DNA of 47,362 bases, from positions 1 to 47,362 of the forward strand of contig CAIRBT010000008.1 in NCBI GenBank assembly GCA_903876875.1, in the 5' to 3' direction. Source of the stretch: an uncultured Geobacteraceae bacterium. GTDB lineage: Bacteria; Desulfobacterota; Desulfuromonadia; Geobacterales; Pseudopelobacteraceae. The position numbers were made by a program, and so were the translations under genes. The notes below the pieces were generated by a model. It had not been told where the DNA came from. It saw only the letters and a list, made by a program, of their open reading frames with translations, and ran no database searches. Below, one piece after another: positions 35,432-44,171 of the stretch. The stretch's first letter is position 1, and the number at the start of each line of letters is the position of its first letter.

Positions 35432-35830
35432 TTATACTAAAAGATGCCCTACGATCAACACGGCCAACCAGACCAGAAAAACGGCCTGCTGGGTATGGAT
35501 AAGCCGCATCTGTTTCTTTGTGTCACTGGTAAAGCGTTTTGAACGCATGAGAATGCCGGCCAGTGTCAGCCAGACGGTTACCAGAAGGGAACAGTAAAGG
35601 AAAATGTTTCGATCATTGGTAACCGCAGCATGAATGGTCATTAACACAAAGGCAACTACATTAAGCCACATGTGCAGATCCAGATATTTCTTAAAGAAAA
35701 TTGCCACGTCCCGTGGCCAGGGACGATGCTGGTTGGCGATCAATCGGGCTGGATAATAGACATTGGCCACAATAAATATAAACAATGACAGCATCCCGCA
35801 TACTTCACCAATCCATCCGCTGTTCTGCAT
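35432..35830 (-). CDS. Small four-helix membrane protein, putative b-haem binding
   Basis: A 132-residue protein with four predicted helices (about 8-28, 52-70, 76-94, 112-131). Two histidines lie 14 residues apart on the second helix (His53, His67), the spacing of haem-ligating pairs in ferric-reductase and NADPH-oxidase type proteins. Two more (His112, His129) border the fourth helix. This suggests one or two b-haems crossing the membrane, but no flavin or NAD domain is present. It follows the MotB-like gene by 42 bases on the same strand and may be cotranscribed. Function unknown; an electron carrier between quinone pool and periplasm is one guess. Confidence 0.65.
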   Translation of the reverse strand: MQNSGWIGEVCGMLSLFIFIVANVYYPARLIANQHRPWPRDVAIFFKKYLDLHMWLNVVAFVLMTIHAAVTNDRNIFLYCSLLVTVWLTLAGILMRSKRFTSDTKKQMRLIHTQQAVFLVWLAVLIVGHLLV

Positions 35831-35872
35831 GTTGTTGTGACCTCTTGCCGTTTGAGTTTATAGGTGGTGAAG

Positions 35873-36601
35873 TTACTTTGCCGAGAAAAAAAGTTTAAGC
35901 TCAATTCTTCTGTTCGATGCGCGCAGGTCGGGGGTGCTGTTTGCTTGCAGAAGAATGTCTCTATTGTACTGACTGTCAAGCTTCCGTGACGGTGGTGCAT
36001 ACTCCCCGAAAGTGGTTGCTGACATGGGCAATACCGCCGGGTCTATGCCCACCTCATCTTTGAAAAACTGGTATACATCAACGGCCCGTCGGGAGCCAAG
36101 TACGATATTACCCATGTTTTTCGGATAATTATCAAGTTTTATTTCATAGGAATCCGTATGTCCCTCAATTTGCACCAGTTTAATCTTATACGATTTAAGC
36201 TTGATGACATCACCGACAATCTTGAGAACTTCTCTACCACTGCTTTTGATGCTGAACTGACTCTTGTCGAAAAGTATTTTTTCATAGAAGCTGATCTGCT
36301 GATAATCGGTTTCGCTGGAGATTTTAACAATCTTCTCTGCACCGTTTGAGATAATCAATGTGTTCTCTGACTCTTTTGATTCCCGATAATTGGAGCCAAA
36401 CTTGATTTTTAATTGATTTTTAATTTCAGAGATAATGGCATTTTTACTCTCCTGCTTCTGCTTCAATTCGGAGGCACTGACCCCGAACTTAACCACCAGG
36501 AGTGCGGCCATAATAATGGTGATTGTTAACATCAAATCGGTAAACGACGGCCAGAAATTGAAATCCATGCCATCGTCGTTTAAAAAATCATTATCAAGCA
36601 T
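35873..36601 (-). CDS. MotB/OmpA-type stator protein (ZorB-like)
   Basis: A 242-residue protein: short cytosolic start, one membrane helix (about 20-40) with the ion-carrying aspartate Asp22 in FWPSFTDLM, a linker, and a C-terminal OmpA/MotB peptidoglycan-binding domain (about 110-240; IEGHTDSYE, GSRRAVDVYQFF, ASNRRIELKLFF). The WPSFTDLM signature and lack of flagellar MotB features resemble ZorB of the Zorya anti-phage system and related OmpA-family stator proteins. It is six bases after the MotA-like gene, so the pair should form a 5:2 proton- or sodium-driven motor. No flagellar genes are in the window. Confidence 0.85.
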   Translation of the reverse strand: MLDNDFLNDDGMDFNFWPSFTDLMLTITIIMAALLVVKFGVSASELKQKQESKNAIISEIKNQLKIKFGSNYRESKESENTLIISNGAEKIVKISSETDYQQISFYEKILFDKSQFSIKSSGREVLKIVGDVIKLKSYKIKLVQIEGHTDSYEIKLDNYPKNMGNIVLGSRRAVDVYQFFKDEVGIDPAVLPMSATTFGEYAPPSRKLDSQYNRDILLQANSTPDLRASNRRIELKLFFSAK

Positions 36602-36607
36602 ATTTCA

Positions 36608-38335
36608 CTACGCCTTCAACTGCTTATTTAATTCCTGAAGTGCCACAACCATCCCGGCGTAATTGGAATCTATTTTGAGTGCTGCTGTTTTGACCGGATC
36701 GCCAATGCGGCTGAACTGGGCCAGTATGGTACCGTTTATCTCATCAAGTTTCTCCGGCAGGGCCTCCAGGCCGTCGGCGAGCTCTGACTGTACCCCGGCA
36801 AGACCACCAATTAAATCCTGCTGGATGCCGATCAGGCTGTCAACGATGCGGATAGACATATTATCGACATCAACCGCCAAGGTTCCTTTAACATCCCCCA
36901 GATTCTTTTCAATTGCCGCCAGGTTTGTTGCCAGTGTGGCGGTAAGATTCTGCACCCCGCCGACCAGTTGGGTAAATTTAACGGAGGACTCCTCCAATAT
37001 TCTTTCGGCAAGTGCCCGGTTAATGGCTGTTTCTGACGTTTTTGCCGCCGTTACCGTATTTACCAACACCGTCACCGCTTCGGTCTGTGTTCTACTGACT
37101 TCAAGATACTGCTCGTCAAAATCGACCAGAGCCATGAATATTTTGCCGATCTGATTGTTGATTTTGGTCGTCTGTTCGTTGTTTCGATCCACCAGTATCT
37201 GGAACTGTGCGCTCCAGTGTGCCATCTGCTTGGAATGGTTGTCATTAGCGACGGTCAATCCATCAAAGCCTGTTGCCAAACGCTCCTCCAAAATGATAAA
37301 TTTTTCCAGAGAGGTGGTAAATTTATCGGAGAATTTGGTCAGCTTGTCGGCATAGCTGTTAAGCATCTTCACCGCAGCCTCCGACTCGTCCATCACCGGT
37401 TTGGCCTTTGAAAGTGCCTGATCGGCCCGTTTCATGCTTTCTTTGAAGGGGGCCAGCTCATGTTGAACATCACGGGCAAACTCGGCAACCGTGGCGGCGT
37501 TGGCAAACTGTTTTTCCAGACGGAGAGCATTGTCTTCAAGCTTATCAACAAGAATATCGGTGAAAGAGGGACAGAGTTGGGGAATCCACGAATTGTGGGT
37601 CGCATGTTCCAGGGTGGTTTTTAGAGGGGTATAATAGGTATGAACTAATCTGCTATAAAAGAGCATGCCGATAATGGTGCTGATAACACCCCAGATACTA
37701 GGTATGAATGCCGACGGCAGATCCTGACTTACCAGTTTTGTGACATTGATTGATTCTTCATTGAATTTACCTAGGCTGTCACTCATCCCCATCAGGGTAC
37801 CAAGAAGGCCGATGACGATAAAGGAGGAGAGTATGTTTTTTAAGCGAATAGATTCATTGAAAAGTTTGAGCTCCGTATGCTTGATAAGAGCTTCTGCTTC
37901 CACGCGTGATTGAAACAGGCCACACATGAGAATGTTACGCAGATGCTCGTATATAGCGGTAAAACCTTCCGGTGTTGACTGCATTTTCAGGGCAGAAGTG
38001 ACCAGGTCAGTTGTTGCACGTTGCTCAATGGTTTTAATAATGAGAATGTTAAATTGTTTTTCTACCGTTGTTCGTGATAGAGTCTTGCCCTTTCTCTCCT
38101 GTTTAATAATGACGGAAAGTTTTTCAATAACGTCGCTTCGTTCGATTGCGTTAATGAACTGAATTGCCACTTCGCTGTTTTTTTTCGATTTTAATCTTTT
38201 TAACAGGAAGTATGCGAAGGCACCCCAAATGGCACTGCAGAGCCCAAATGAGATAGGCTGAGCCACAATATTCGGAAATATATTCAGAGATTTAATGATC
38301 ACCACATACTCGTTTGTAATTGAATTTGATGCCAC
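36608..38335 (-). CDS. MotA/ExbB-type channel protein with long coiled-coil tail (ZorA-like)
   Basis: A 575-residue protein with three helices (about 23-45, 168-188, 208-232); the last two are the MotA/TolQ/ExbB core (FIVIGLLGTLMGM and FIPSIWGVISTIIGMLF). Residues about 240-575 are mostly predicted helix or coiled coil reaching into the cytosol. This long tail behind a MotA-like head is what ZorA has; flagellar MotA and ExbB lack it. Start GTG 38335 is uncertain, with no clear ribosome-binding site. With the MotB-like protein it should make an ion-driven rotary unit whose tail passes a signal inside. ZorC/ZorD/ZorE-type effectors are not seen, so a defence role is not established. Confidence 0.82.
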   Translation of the reverse strand: MASNSITNEYVVIIKSLNIFPNIVAQPISFGLCSAIWGAFAYFLLKRLKSKKNSEVAIQFINAIERSDVIEKLSVIIKQERKGKTLSRTTVEKQFNILIIKTIEQRATTDLVTSALKMQSTPEGFTAIYEHLRNILMCGLFQSRVEAEALIKHTELKLFNESIRLKNILSSFIVIGLLGTLMGMSDSLGKFNEESINVTKLVSQDLPSAFIPSIWGVISTIIGMLFYSRLVHTYYTPLKTTLEHATHNSWIPQLCPSFTDILVDKLEDNALRLEKQFANAATVAEFARDVQHELAPFKESMKRADQALSKAKPVMDESEAAVKMLNSYADKLTKFSDKFTTSLEKFIILEERLATGFDGLTVANDNHSKQMAHWSAQFQILVDRNNEQTTKINNQIGKIFMALVDFDEQYLEVSRTQTEAVTVLVNTVTAAKTSETAINRALAERILEESSVKFTQLVGGVQNLTATLATNLAAIEKNLGDVKGTLAVDVDNMSIRIVDSLIGIQQDLIGGLAGVQSELADGLEALPEKLDEINGTILAQFSRIGDPVKTAALKIDSNYAGMVVALQELNKQLKA

Positions 38336-38427
38336 CGCGAAGATCAGTCCGGCACTCAGAGACGGTGCAGGTTATGTTGATATCAGTAAGATCCGCGGAA
38401 TAACTTGCATTTTGAGGGATTGAAAAA

Positions 38428-38480
38428 TACACTCAGTTTAGTGTAGTGTCAACGCAATTCCATATTTATATGTGTATAAT
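38428..38480 (+). promoter_or_regulatory. Inverted repeat and -10 element before the DUF697 gene
   Basis: TACACT (38428-38433) and AGTGTA (38440-38445) form a perfect six-base inverted repeat; a consensus TATAAT is at 38475-38480, 29 bases before the start at 38509. No good -35 is seen, which suits an activator-dependent promoter. The repeat is also upstream of the divergent MotA-like gene. Confidence 0.35.
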
Positions 38481-38508
38481 GAATCCTATGTAATGTAAGG
38501 AGAGCTTT

Positions 38509-39513
38509 ATGAGTACAACCGAAGACGAGTTGAAGTCACACCTGACACGAAAAAAGATGTTTCTGATGTCTCAAGATACGCCGGAAACAGACGTACAACC
38601 CCTGGTGCCGCAGTCGCTCGAAGAGGTAACCGTTGATACAACGGTAGCTGAGCAGATAGCTGGGAGCGAAGTCGCGGCAGCACCGTTGCCAACAGCAGAA
38701 GTCCCCACGATACCTGCTGCTCCGTTTCAGGTAGAACAGTTGCAGGTTGCTGAAATTGACCATGCCGCGCCGGTCAGTGAGCTGCCTTTTGAAGCGGCAC
38801 CGGCTGTTGTTGTGGTACCAACCGCAGCAGGTGCGATTTCTATACGCAAAAAACTGGAAATGCGTAAATCAGAGCAGGAATCTTCATCACTGTCGACCGA
38901 AGGGGGAGTGGCACAGTCTGAGCCAACTCTTGCTGACTGGAGAGCTTCGCTATTGGAACACGCAAAGTCCTGGTTTGAAGAAGAGCCGGAACAGTTCGTT
39001 GCTGACCAGCCCTCTTTTGTCAGTGAGCTGCCTCTGGTGGAGCCGGTGCAGGATATGAAACCGGGTCAGGACACACGGACGTTTAAGGCTGCCATGACCA
39101 CCGTGCGAAATTATTCGGCCATGTCAGCGGCCTCGGGTTTAATTCCCGTGCCATTTCTAGATATGGCGGGGCTCATGGCGGTGCAGCTCATGATGCTGAA
39201 AAAACTGAGTAAAATTTATGCCATCCCGTTCAATTCCCAGCGTTCCCGCTCCGCCGTTGCCATACTGGCAAGCGGCATCAACTGCCGCTATATGGCGGCA
39301 AGCAGTTCAAAGCTGATTCCGTTTGTTGGTGCCTTTTCGCTGGCGGCAATGCCGGTGGTAAACGGAGCCCTCTCCTACGCTGTCGGTCGGGTCTTTATGA
39401 AGCACTTTGCCTCCGGTGGAACTTTTCTGGATTTCGATCCGGCCAAACTCCGCGGCTATTTTGAAGAGCAGTACCATGGCTGGAAGAGTGGATTGAAGCG
39501 GAGAGAAGCGTAG
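38509..39513 (+). CDS. DUF697-type membrane protein with long disordered N-terminus
   Basis: A 334-residue protein. The first 185 residues are rich in Glu, Pro, Ala and Val and look disordered. The C-terminal part (about 190-325) fits DUF697 (YcjF-like): SAMSAASGLIPVPFLDMAGL, then LMMLKKLSKIYAIPF, then LIPFVGAFSLAAMPVVNGAL, with two likely membrane-inserting hairpins. DUF697 domains often accompany GTPases of the Era/YcjX type at the inner membrane; no GTPase is adjacent. AAGGAG is six bases before the ATG. It is divergent from the MotA-like gene and shares its intergenic region, so coregulation is possible. Function unknown. Confidence 0.75.
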   Translation: MSTTEDELKSHLTRKKMFLMSQDTPETDVQPLVPQSLEEVTVDTTVAEQIAGSEVAAAPLPTAEVPTIPAAPFQVEQLQVAEIDHAAPVSELPFEAAPAVVVVPTAAGAISIRKKLEMRKSEQESSSLSTEGGVAQSEPTLADWRASLLEHAKSWFEEEPEQFVADQPSFVSELPLVEPVQDMKPGQDTRTFKAAMTTVRNYSAMSAASGLIPVPFLDMAGLMAVQLMMLKKLSKIYAIPFNSQRSRSAVAILASGINCRYMAASSSKLIPFVGAFSLAAMPVVNGALSYAVGRVFMKHFASGGTFLDFDPAKLRGYFEEQYHGWKSGLKRREA

Positions 39514-39570
39514 GTTTCAAACTCCGAGGGAGTAACGTCGTAAACATACGTCAACGGGGCGAACATGCGG

Positions 39571-39606
39571 CAACGGCGGGCGACCACATGGGGTCGCCCG
39601 CCGTTG
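39571..39606. repeat. Perfect 15-bp hairpin (MITE/REP-like element)
   Basis: CAACGGCGGGCGACC (39571-39585) is exactly complementary to 39592-39606 across the six-base loop ACATGG. Just before it, 39551-39567 holds a related ACGGGGCGAACATG half. This looks like a mobile-type intergenic palindrome, GC-rich against its surroundings. It lies in the 286-base gap after the DUF697 gene and may also end transcription, though no T-run follows. Confidence 0.65.
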
Positions 39607-39680
39607 ACATGAAAAAATGGGATGTGGGTGGTGGGGGGGGAAGAATTATTGACCGAAAAAACGGTGAAATATGATCCGTT

Positions 39681-39723
39681 CAGATGGATTAGCAGCAGAT
39701 TCCTCCTAAGTCCGACAGGCTCC
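39681..39723. repeat. Dispersed repeat, free-standing copy
   Basis: 43 bases matching 21807-21849 with four mismatches; 31 bases (39693-39723) are identical. Unlike the larC copy it is not read into a gene; it sits between the hairpin element and the ABC efflux operon's 3' end. Confidence 0.75.
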
Positions 39724-39799
39724 TGGCTGATGCACCGATTGTTAAAAAGATCATCATTGTGTGCAGATGCAGTCAGATGAACGCAGATAAAATTTGCAA

Positions 39800-40531
39800 T
39801 TAGGAACCGTTCGATTGCGCTGAGGGGATCTTGCAGAGTTCCGAGTTCATACGCCCATCATTGACATGGAAAATTCTGTCAAAACCGTCCACCATTCGCT
39901 GATCGTGGGTGACGACTACAATTGCCGAGTGGTTTTCATGGGCGAGTTTTTTGAGGAGAACCATGACATTTGTGCCGTTTTCCGTGTCAAGTGCCGCTGT
40001 CGGTTCGTCGGCCAGAATTACTTTTGGTTTGTTCGCCAACGCCCTGGCAATGGCCACCCGTTGGGCTTCCCCTCCTGAAAGTGCCGACGGGTAGCTGTTC
40101 AGTCGATGTGCGAGGTTGAGTGCCGTAAGTAGCTCTGTTGCCCGCGCTTTAGCCACGTTACGCGATAGTTTGTTGATCTCCAGCGCAATCATGACATTCT
40201 CTCGAGCGGTCAGAAAGGGGATAAGGTTGTGGGCCTGAAAGATGAAGCCAAGTTTTTCTCTCCGGAGGCGTTTCAAATCAATACCGGGCAGCCAACCTGC
40301 GTCGGCAACAACGGTACCATCAATAATTACCCTGCCATGTGTTGGCTCGTTGATCAAGCCGATGGCGGTCAGGAGAGTCGTTTTTCCCGAACCGGAAGGG
40401 CCGAGAATGGCCACCAACTCACCCGCTTTCACCTGGAGACTGGCATCGGCAAGAGCTGTGACGGCACTGCCCCCCTTGCCGTAGATTTTCGTGAGCTTTT
40501 CAACTTCAATGGCGTACAGAGAGTTATCCAC
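39800..40531 (-). CDS. ABC transporter ATPase of the MacB/LolD/DevA type
   Basis: A 243-residue ATPase with Walker A (GPSGSGKTT), signature (LSGGEAQRVAIARAL), Walker B (KVILADEPTAALD) and H-loop (VVTHDQ). The start is GTG 40531, seven bases after GGAGG; the open frame reaches 40669 but those residues lie within the preceding permease gene. The GTG overlaps the permease stop by eight bases. It powers the FtsX-type permease encoded just upstream, together with the adaptor and TolC genes of the same minus-strand operon. The family couples ATP to export or lipoprotein extraction through a mechanotransmission mechanism. Confidence 0.93.
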   Translation of the reverse strand: MDNSLYAIEVEKLTKIYGKGGSAVTALADASLQVKAGELVAILGPSGSGKTTLLTAIGLINEPTHGRVIIDGTVVADAGWLPGIDLKRLRREKLGFIFQAHNLIPFLTARENVMIALEINKLSRNVAKARATELLTALNLAHRLNSYPSALSGGEAQRVAIARALANKPKVILADEPTAALDTENGTNVMVLLKKLAHENHSAIVVVTHDQRMVDGFDRIFHVNDGRMNSELCKIPSAQSNGS

Positions 40532-41726
40532 CAAGTGCCTCCGCAGGTTCAACCCTGAGTGCCTTTCGTATGCCGACACAGCTTGACAGGGTACAGATTC
40601 CCATGACGATGACGAACAGAACTTGCAGGTCGACATCTTCCAGAACAATGCGGCGTGGAAAATTTTCATAGGTAAGCAGAATTAATCCATAGCCGATTAA
40701 ATATGCGATAACGCCCATCAACAGGGACTGTTGGAGGATCATGCCCACAATGACCCGGTTTGGGGAGCCGATGAGCTTGAGTGTGGCAATGACCTTGATT
40801 TTGTCCAGTGTTGAGGTGTAGATAATCAGTGCGATGATGACCGCCGAAATGACGAGCAGAATGGCTCGAAACAGCCCCAACTGCATGCGCGCCTTCTCAA
40901 TCATCCCCTTGGTAAGAATCCTCGTTTGTTCTGCTACGGAAAGCGGACGGTAATGGTTCCAGCGATTGATCCGGGCCTGAACATCGGCAAGGTCAGCCCC
41001 GGGGGCCAGACGGGCTACAATGGTATTCACCGTGTGGGTCGATTCGGTTATGGTACTGATATTCTGTTTCAGATACTTCGCCTGTCCGGGGGGAATTGAC
41101 CGCAGGGCGTCCAGGTTGGCACCAAGCCGTTCCCGGTCATTTCTGATGGCACTATTGTCCTTCTTGAACTGAATATCCTGGGCATCGGAGAGGGTCACAT
41201 AGGCGACCGGATCTCCACCGGATGAAACCACCTTGCCGGTAATTCCGACCACCGTATAGTCATGGAGGCCCAGGTGGAGTTTTTCGCCGATTGCCATCCC
41301 CATGGCTGCGGCAACCACCATTTCGTAATGTTTTTGACCTATACCACGACCGGTAATGATTTCGGGGGGGCCACCAAAGCCGTTCAGATCATAGCCAATG
41401 AGAAAAAAACGGTAGGGCTTTGCCCTCTTGTCAATCTGGATGGTCTGGAAAGAGAGGGGCGAAGCTTCGGAGACTCCGGGCACTGCTCTGATTCGATAGG
41501 TAATGTCTTCGGGAATACGTGAGCTTTCTGCAAATGGGCCGTTGGTGTTCTGCTGCACCACCCAGATATCGGCTTTGGTGCTGCTGAGTACTGCTAAGGC
41601 ATCGGCAAACAGCCCCCGATAAATGCCCCCCATGCTGATCACCACGCCGAGTAGTAACCCCAGGCCAATTGAGGTAAGGATGAACCTCCCCCGGTGATAG
41701 CGTATATCACGAAGAGCCAGATTCAT
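40524..41726 (-). CDS. FtsX/MacB-type ABC permease (DevC-like)
   Basis: A 400-residue four-helix permease: one N-terminal helix (about 14-36), a large periplasmic domain (about 40-270, MacB-PCD type, with ISMGGIYRGLFADAL at its base), then three helices near 280-305, 325-350 and 362-385. The DLxxFRAILLVIS...KIKVIATLKLIGSP pattern is typical of the DevC branch of the FtsX family. It overlaps both neighbours (ATGA with the adaptor, eight bases with the ATPase), so translation is coupled. It would form the inner-membrane part of a tripartite pump; substrate unknown. Confidence 0.9.
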   Translation of the reverse strand: MNLALRDIRYHRGRFILTSIGLGLLLGVVISMGGIYRGLFADALAVLSSTKADIWVVQQNTNGPFAESSRIPEDITYRIRAVPGVSEASPLSFQTIQIDKRAKPYRFFLIGYDLNGFGGPPEIITGRGIGQKHYEMVVAAAMGMAIGEKLHLGLHDYTVVGITGKVVSSGGDPVAYVTLSDAQDIQFKKDNSAIRNDRERLGANLDALRSIPPGQAKYLKQNISTITESTHTVNTIVARLAPGADLADVQARINRWNHYRPLSVAEQTRILTKGMIEKARMQLGLFRAILLVISAVIIALIIYTSTLDKIKVIATLKLIGSPNRVIVGMILQQSLLMGVIAYLIGYGLILLTYENFPRRIVLEDVDLQVLFVIVMGICTLSSCVGIRKALRVEPAEALGG

Positions 41727-42895
41727 GGTGAAACGTGTACCTTCATAGTATCCCGCAACGGTTTTTTTGCCGTTGCGGGGGTCAGCACAACCTGTTCAGT
41801 ACCGGTGAGCCCTGAAACTATTTCAGTGAGGTTACGTCGATCGACAATTCCAATGGTTACCGGTTTAAATGCCAGTTTTCCGCCAGTAACTACCCACACG
41901 CCGCGAAGAGCATTCTTTACCACAATTGCAGATGAAGGGATGGATGGTACCGCTTTTTTTTCACCGGTTATGATGTACACGTCGCCTTGTTCCCCAAGGC
42001 GGAAGTTTGCCAGCGGTTTACTGAAGGCCACATCTACTTCTAACTCCTCGGTAACCCGGTCACTCTGCCGTCCCAGACGGGCAACAGAGCCGGAAAACTG
42101 GGTACTCCCCGCTGAACGGAGGGTTATTACGGCTTTTTTCCCGACAACAATACCCGTGAGCTGTGATTCATCCACATTGGCTTTCAGCCAGATGGTGCGG
42201 GGATCTGCCAGAGTAAACAGGGGCATTCCTGGCGTAACCGTGGCACCTGCTTCCAGATCCCGACTGATTATGATACCGTCGTGCGGAGCATATATCAGTG
42301 TATCTTTCGATCTGCTTTTGGTAAAGCCGAGACCAGCCCGGCTGGCCTGCTGTTCCATTCGGACGGCGTTTACTGCCGCCTGGCTCCGGGTAACCTCTTC
42401 AGTGGCAACCTGGCAGGCGGTCTCGTACTGTTCAGCCTCCACTTTTGAGATAAGGTTTTTCTCTGCAAGTGTCCGGTAGCGTCGGGCATTTTTTTCAGCC
42501 AGCAACAGAGTAACCTTGGCCTTCTGGAGTGTGGCCTGCTCAACATTCAGGCTGGCTGCCGATTTATTCAGGCCGGCTTCTGATTGCCGTTCCTGCTGAA
42601 TAAAATCATCATTTTCAAGTTTGGCAAGCAGCTGCCCTCGGGTCACCCGATCCCCCTGGTCCGCGTGCAGTTCAATGATTTTACCGGTGATTTTACTGGA
42701 AACTCCGACCACAACTTTTGCCTCTACGGTGCCGTTGCCGTAAACCTGGGAAGTAAGGTCGCGCTTTTCGACGGTAACAACCGTGACGGTGGGAGCTGCA
42801 AACAGCGTTAGGGAAAGCACAACTGCGATGGTCACCAGAGCCAACGTCCAGAGCAGGTATTTCCAGTTTCGTACAAAGGCATTACTCAAAACCAT
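41723..42895 (-). CDS. HlyD/MacA-type periplasmic adaptor of ABC efflux pump
   Basis: A 390-residue membrane-fusion protein. One N-terminal helix (about 10-33) is followed by a beta-barrel and lipoyl half (GNGTVEAKVVVGVSSKITGKI), an alpha-helical hairpin of about 100 residues (about 95-205), the second lipoyl half (IYAPHDGIIISRDLEAGATV) and the distal barrel. This is the DevB/MacA layout that links an FtsX-type permease to TolC. ATG 42895 follows GGAGTGA. It lies ten bases after the TolC gene. Confidence 0.92.
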   Translation of the reverse strand: MVLSNAFVRNWKYLLWTLALVTIAVVLSLTLFAAPTVTVVTVEKRDLTSQVYGNGTVEAKVVVGVSSKITGKIIELHADQGDRVTRGQLLAKLENDDFIQQERQSEAGLNKSAASLNVEQATLQKAKVTLLLAEKNARRYRTLAEKNLISKVEAEQYETACQVATEEVTRSQAAVNAVRMEQQASRAGLGFTKSRSKDTLIYAPHDGIIISRDLEAGATVTPGMPLFTLADPRTIWLKANVDESQLTGIVVGKKAVITLRSAGSTQFSGSVARLGRQSDRVTEELEVDVAFSKPLANFRLGEQGDVYIITGEKKAVPSIPSSAIVVKNALRGVWVVTGGKLAFKPVTIGIVDRRNLTEIVSGLTGTEQVVLTPATAKKPLRDTMKVHVSP

Positions 42896-42905
42896 AGTTC
42901 ACTCC

Positions 42906-44171
42906 TTACTTGCCAACCGCACGATTCAGTCGGGCCAGAGCAGTATAATAATCATAACGGGCTTGTATGCTGGCCGTCTGCGCTTCGAGAGCCTGGGAAA
43001 GGGCATCGGTTACTTCAATGATATTTCCCACACTTTCATTATAACGCTCTTCTGCCAAGGTTTTGCTTTCAGTGGCGGCCACCACCTCTTTCCCGGTGGA
43101 TGTCATGCGTGCCGCTGCTTCATGGGCAGCTAACCAGGCCGCTTCAACTTCAGCACCGATCTGCAACCTAAGGGCGCTCTGCCTGGCTTCTATGGTGTTA
43201 CGTGCTGCCATGGCCTCTTTCACCTGTTCAACCGACGAAAAACCGGAAAAGAGCGGTACGGTCAGGTTCAAGCCGACACTCCACACGTTGCCGGCGGGGG
43301 GGATAACTCGATCGGCATAACCGGCGGTTGCTGCCGCGGAAAGAATCGGCAGATAGCTTCCCTTGGCCGTTTTCAGGTTTGCCTCCGCCGCAGCTTTCAG
43401 GTCGGTCAGTTGCTGAAGTTCAGTGCGGTGAGCCAGTGCCGCCAGTTGCACCACAGATCGTTCGGGTAATGGTGCAGAAACGATGGCAGGTTCAACCGGT
43501 TGCAGTTCTCCGAGCGATGGAATCCCCACTGCGTTTGCAAGCTCAACCCGGGCAAGCTCACGGCTGTTTTCCGCCCGTATCAACGACGTTTTTGCACTGT
43601 ATAAATTCGCTTCGGCCCGGGCAACATCGACCTTTGAGCGGATTCCCTGATTGAAAAATTCCCGAGCCTGCTGAAATATGAGGGAACGTGATTTGACCGT
43701 TTCTGCTACCGCAGCAACCTGTTTTTCAGCTGCCAGCAGGAGGTAAAAAGCACTGGTGACCCGTAACGACACGTCCTGCCTGGTTATAATAAGGGCTTTT
43801 TCGGTGGCATCCCGATTACGGTGAGCCCCCTCCACTGTCCCTGAGGTCCGGCCAAAATCATAAAGAGTCTGCCGTACGGAGAGCGTGGCACTACTCACTT
43901 CTGTTGTTTTGATATTTTCCAGGGCAGAAATGTAGGTGCGCCCTTTATTCCAGTCACCAGTAATCGCGATACTTGGGTAATAATTTGCCTCTGCCAGTCG
44001 GTTGCGTGCCTCACTGCCCCGGAGTTGTGCCGCTGCTTCTGCAATATGTGGATGATTTTTCAAGGCCATCTCCACCGCTTCGTCAATGGTCAGAAGCGAT
44101 GCAGCAGACAGGGGTTGCACGCATACCAGTAATACAAGTATAGTAAGTGAAAATAAAAATGACAATTTCAT
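42906..44171 (-). CDS. TolC-family outer-membrane efflux protein
   Basis: About 421 residues from ATG 44171, chosen because it begins a clean signal peptide (MKLSFLFSLTILVLLVCVQPLSA); the open frame goes on to 44237. Two outer-membrane-efflux repeats follow, starting LTIDEAVEMALKNHPHIAEA and, in the second half, LAALAHRTELQQLTDLKAAAEANL. Helical barrel and short strands are of normal TolC type. As first gene of the minus-strand operon it supplies the outer-membrane exit duct for the adaptor-permease-ATPase encoded downstream. The whole pump is thus present in one operon. Confidence 0.92.
   Translation of the reverse strand: MKLSFLFSLTILVLLVCVQPLSAASLLTIDEAVEMALKNHPHIAEAAAQLRGSEARNRLAEANYYPSIAITGDWNKGRTYISALENIKTTEVSSATLSVRQTLYDFGRTSGTVEGAHRNRDATEKALIITRQDVSLRVTSAFYLLLAAEKQVAAVAETVKSRSLIFQQAREFFNQGIRSKVDVARAEANLYSAKTSLIRAENSRELARVELANAVGIPSLGELQPVEPAIVSAPLPERSVVQLAALAHRTELQQLTDLKAAAEANLKTAKGSYLPILSAAATAGYADRVIPPAGNVWSVGLNLTVPLFSGFSSVEQVKEAMAARNTIEARQSALRLQIGAEVEAAWLAAHEAAARMTSTGKEVVAATESKTLAEERYNESVGNIIEVTDALSQALEAQTASIQARYDYYTALARLNRAVGK

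Noticed and set aside
32652-39513. Considered as a complete Zorya defence island
   Set aside because: Only the motor pair resembles Zorya. No helicase, nuclease or EH-signature effector gene is present; the neighbours are a sensor kinase, a small DNA-binding-like protein, a membrane haem-like protein and a DUF697 protein.
40532-40669. N-terminal extension of the efflux ATPase
   Set aside because: These codons fall inside the FtsX permease gene in another frame; a good GGAGG and family alignment favour GTG 40531.
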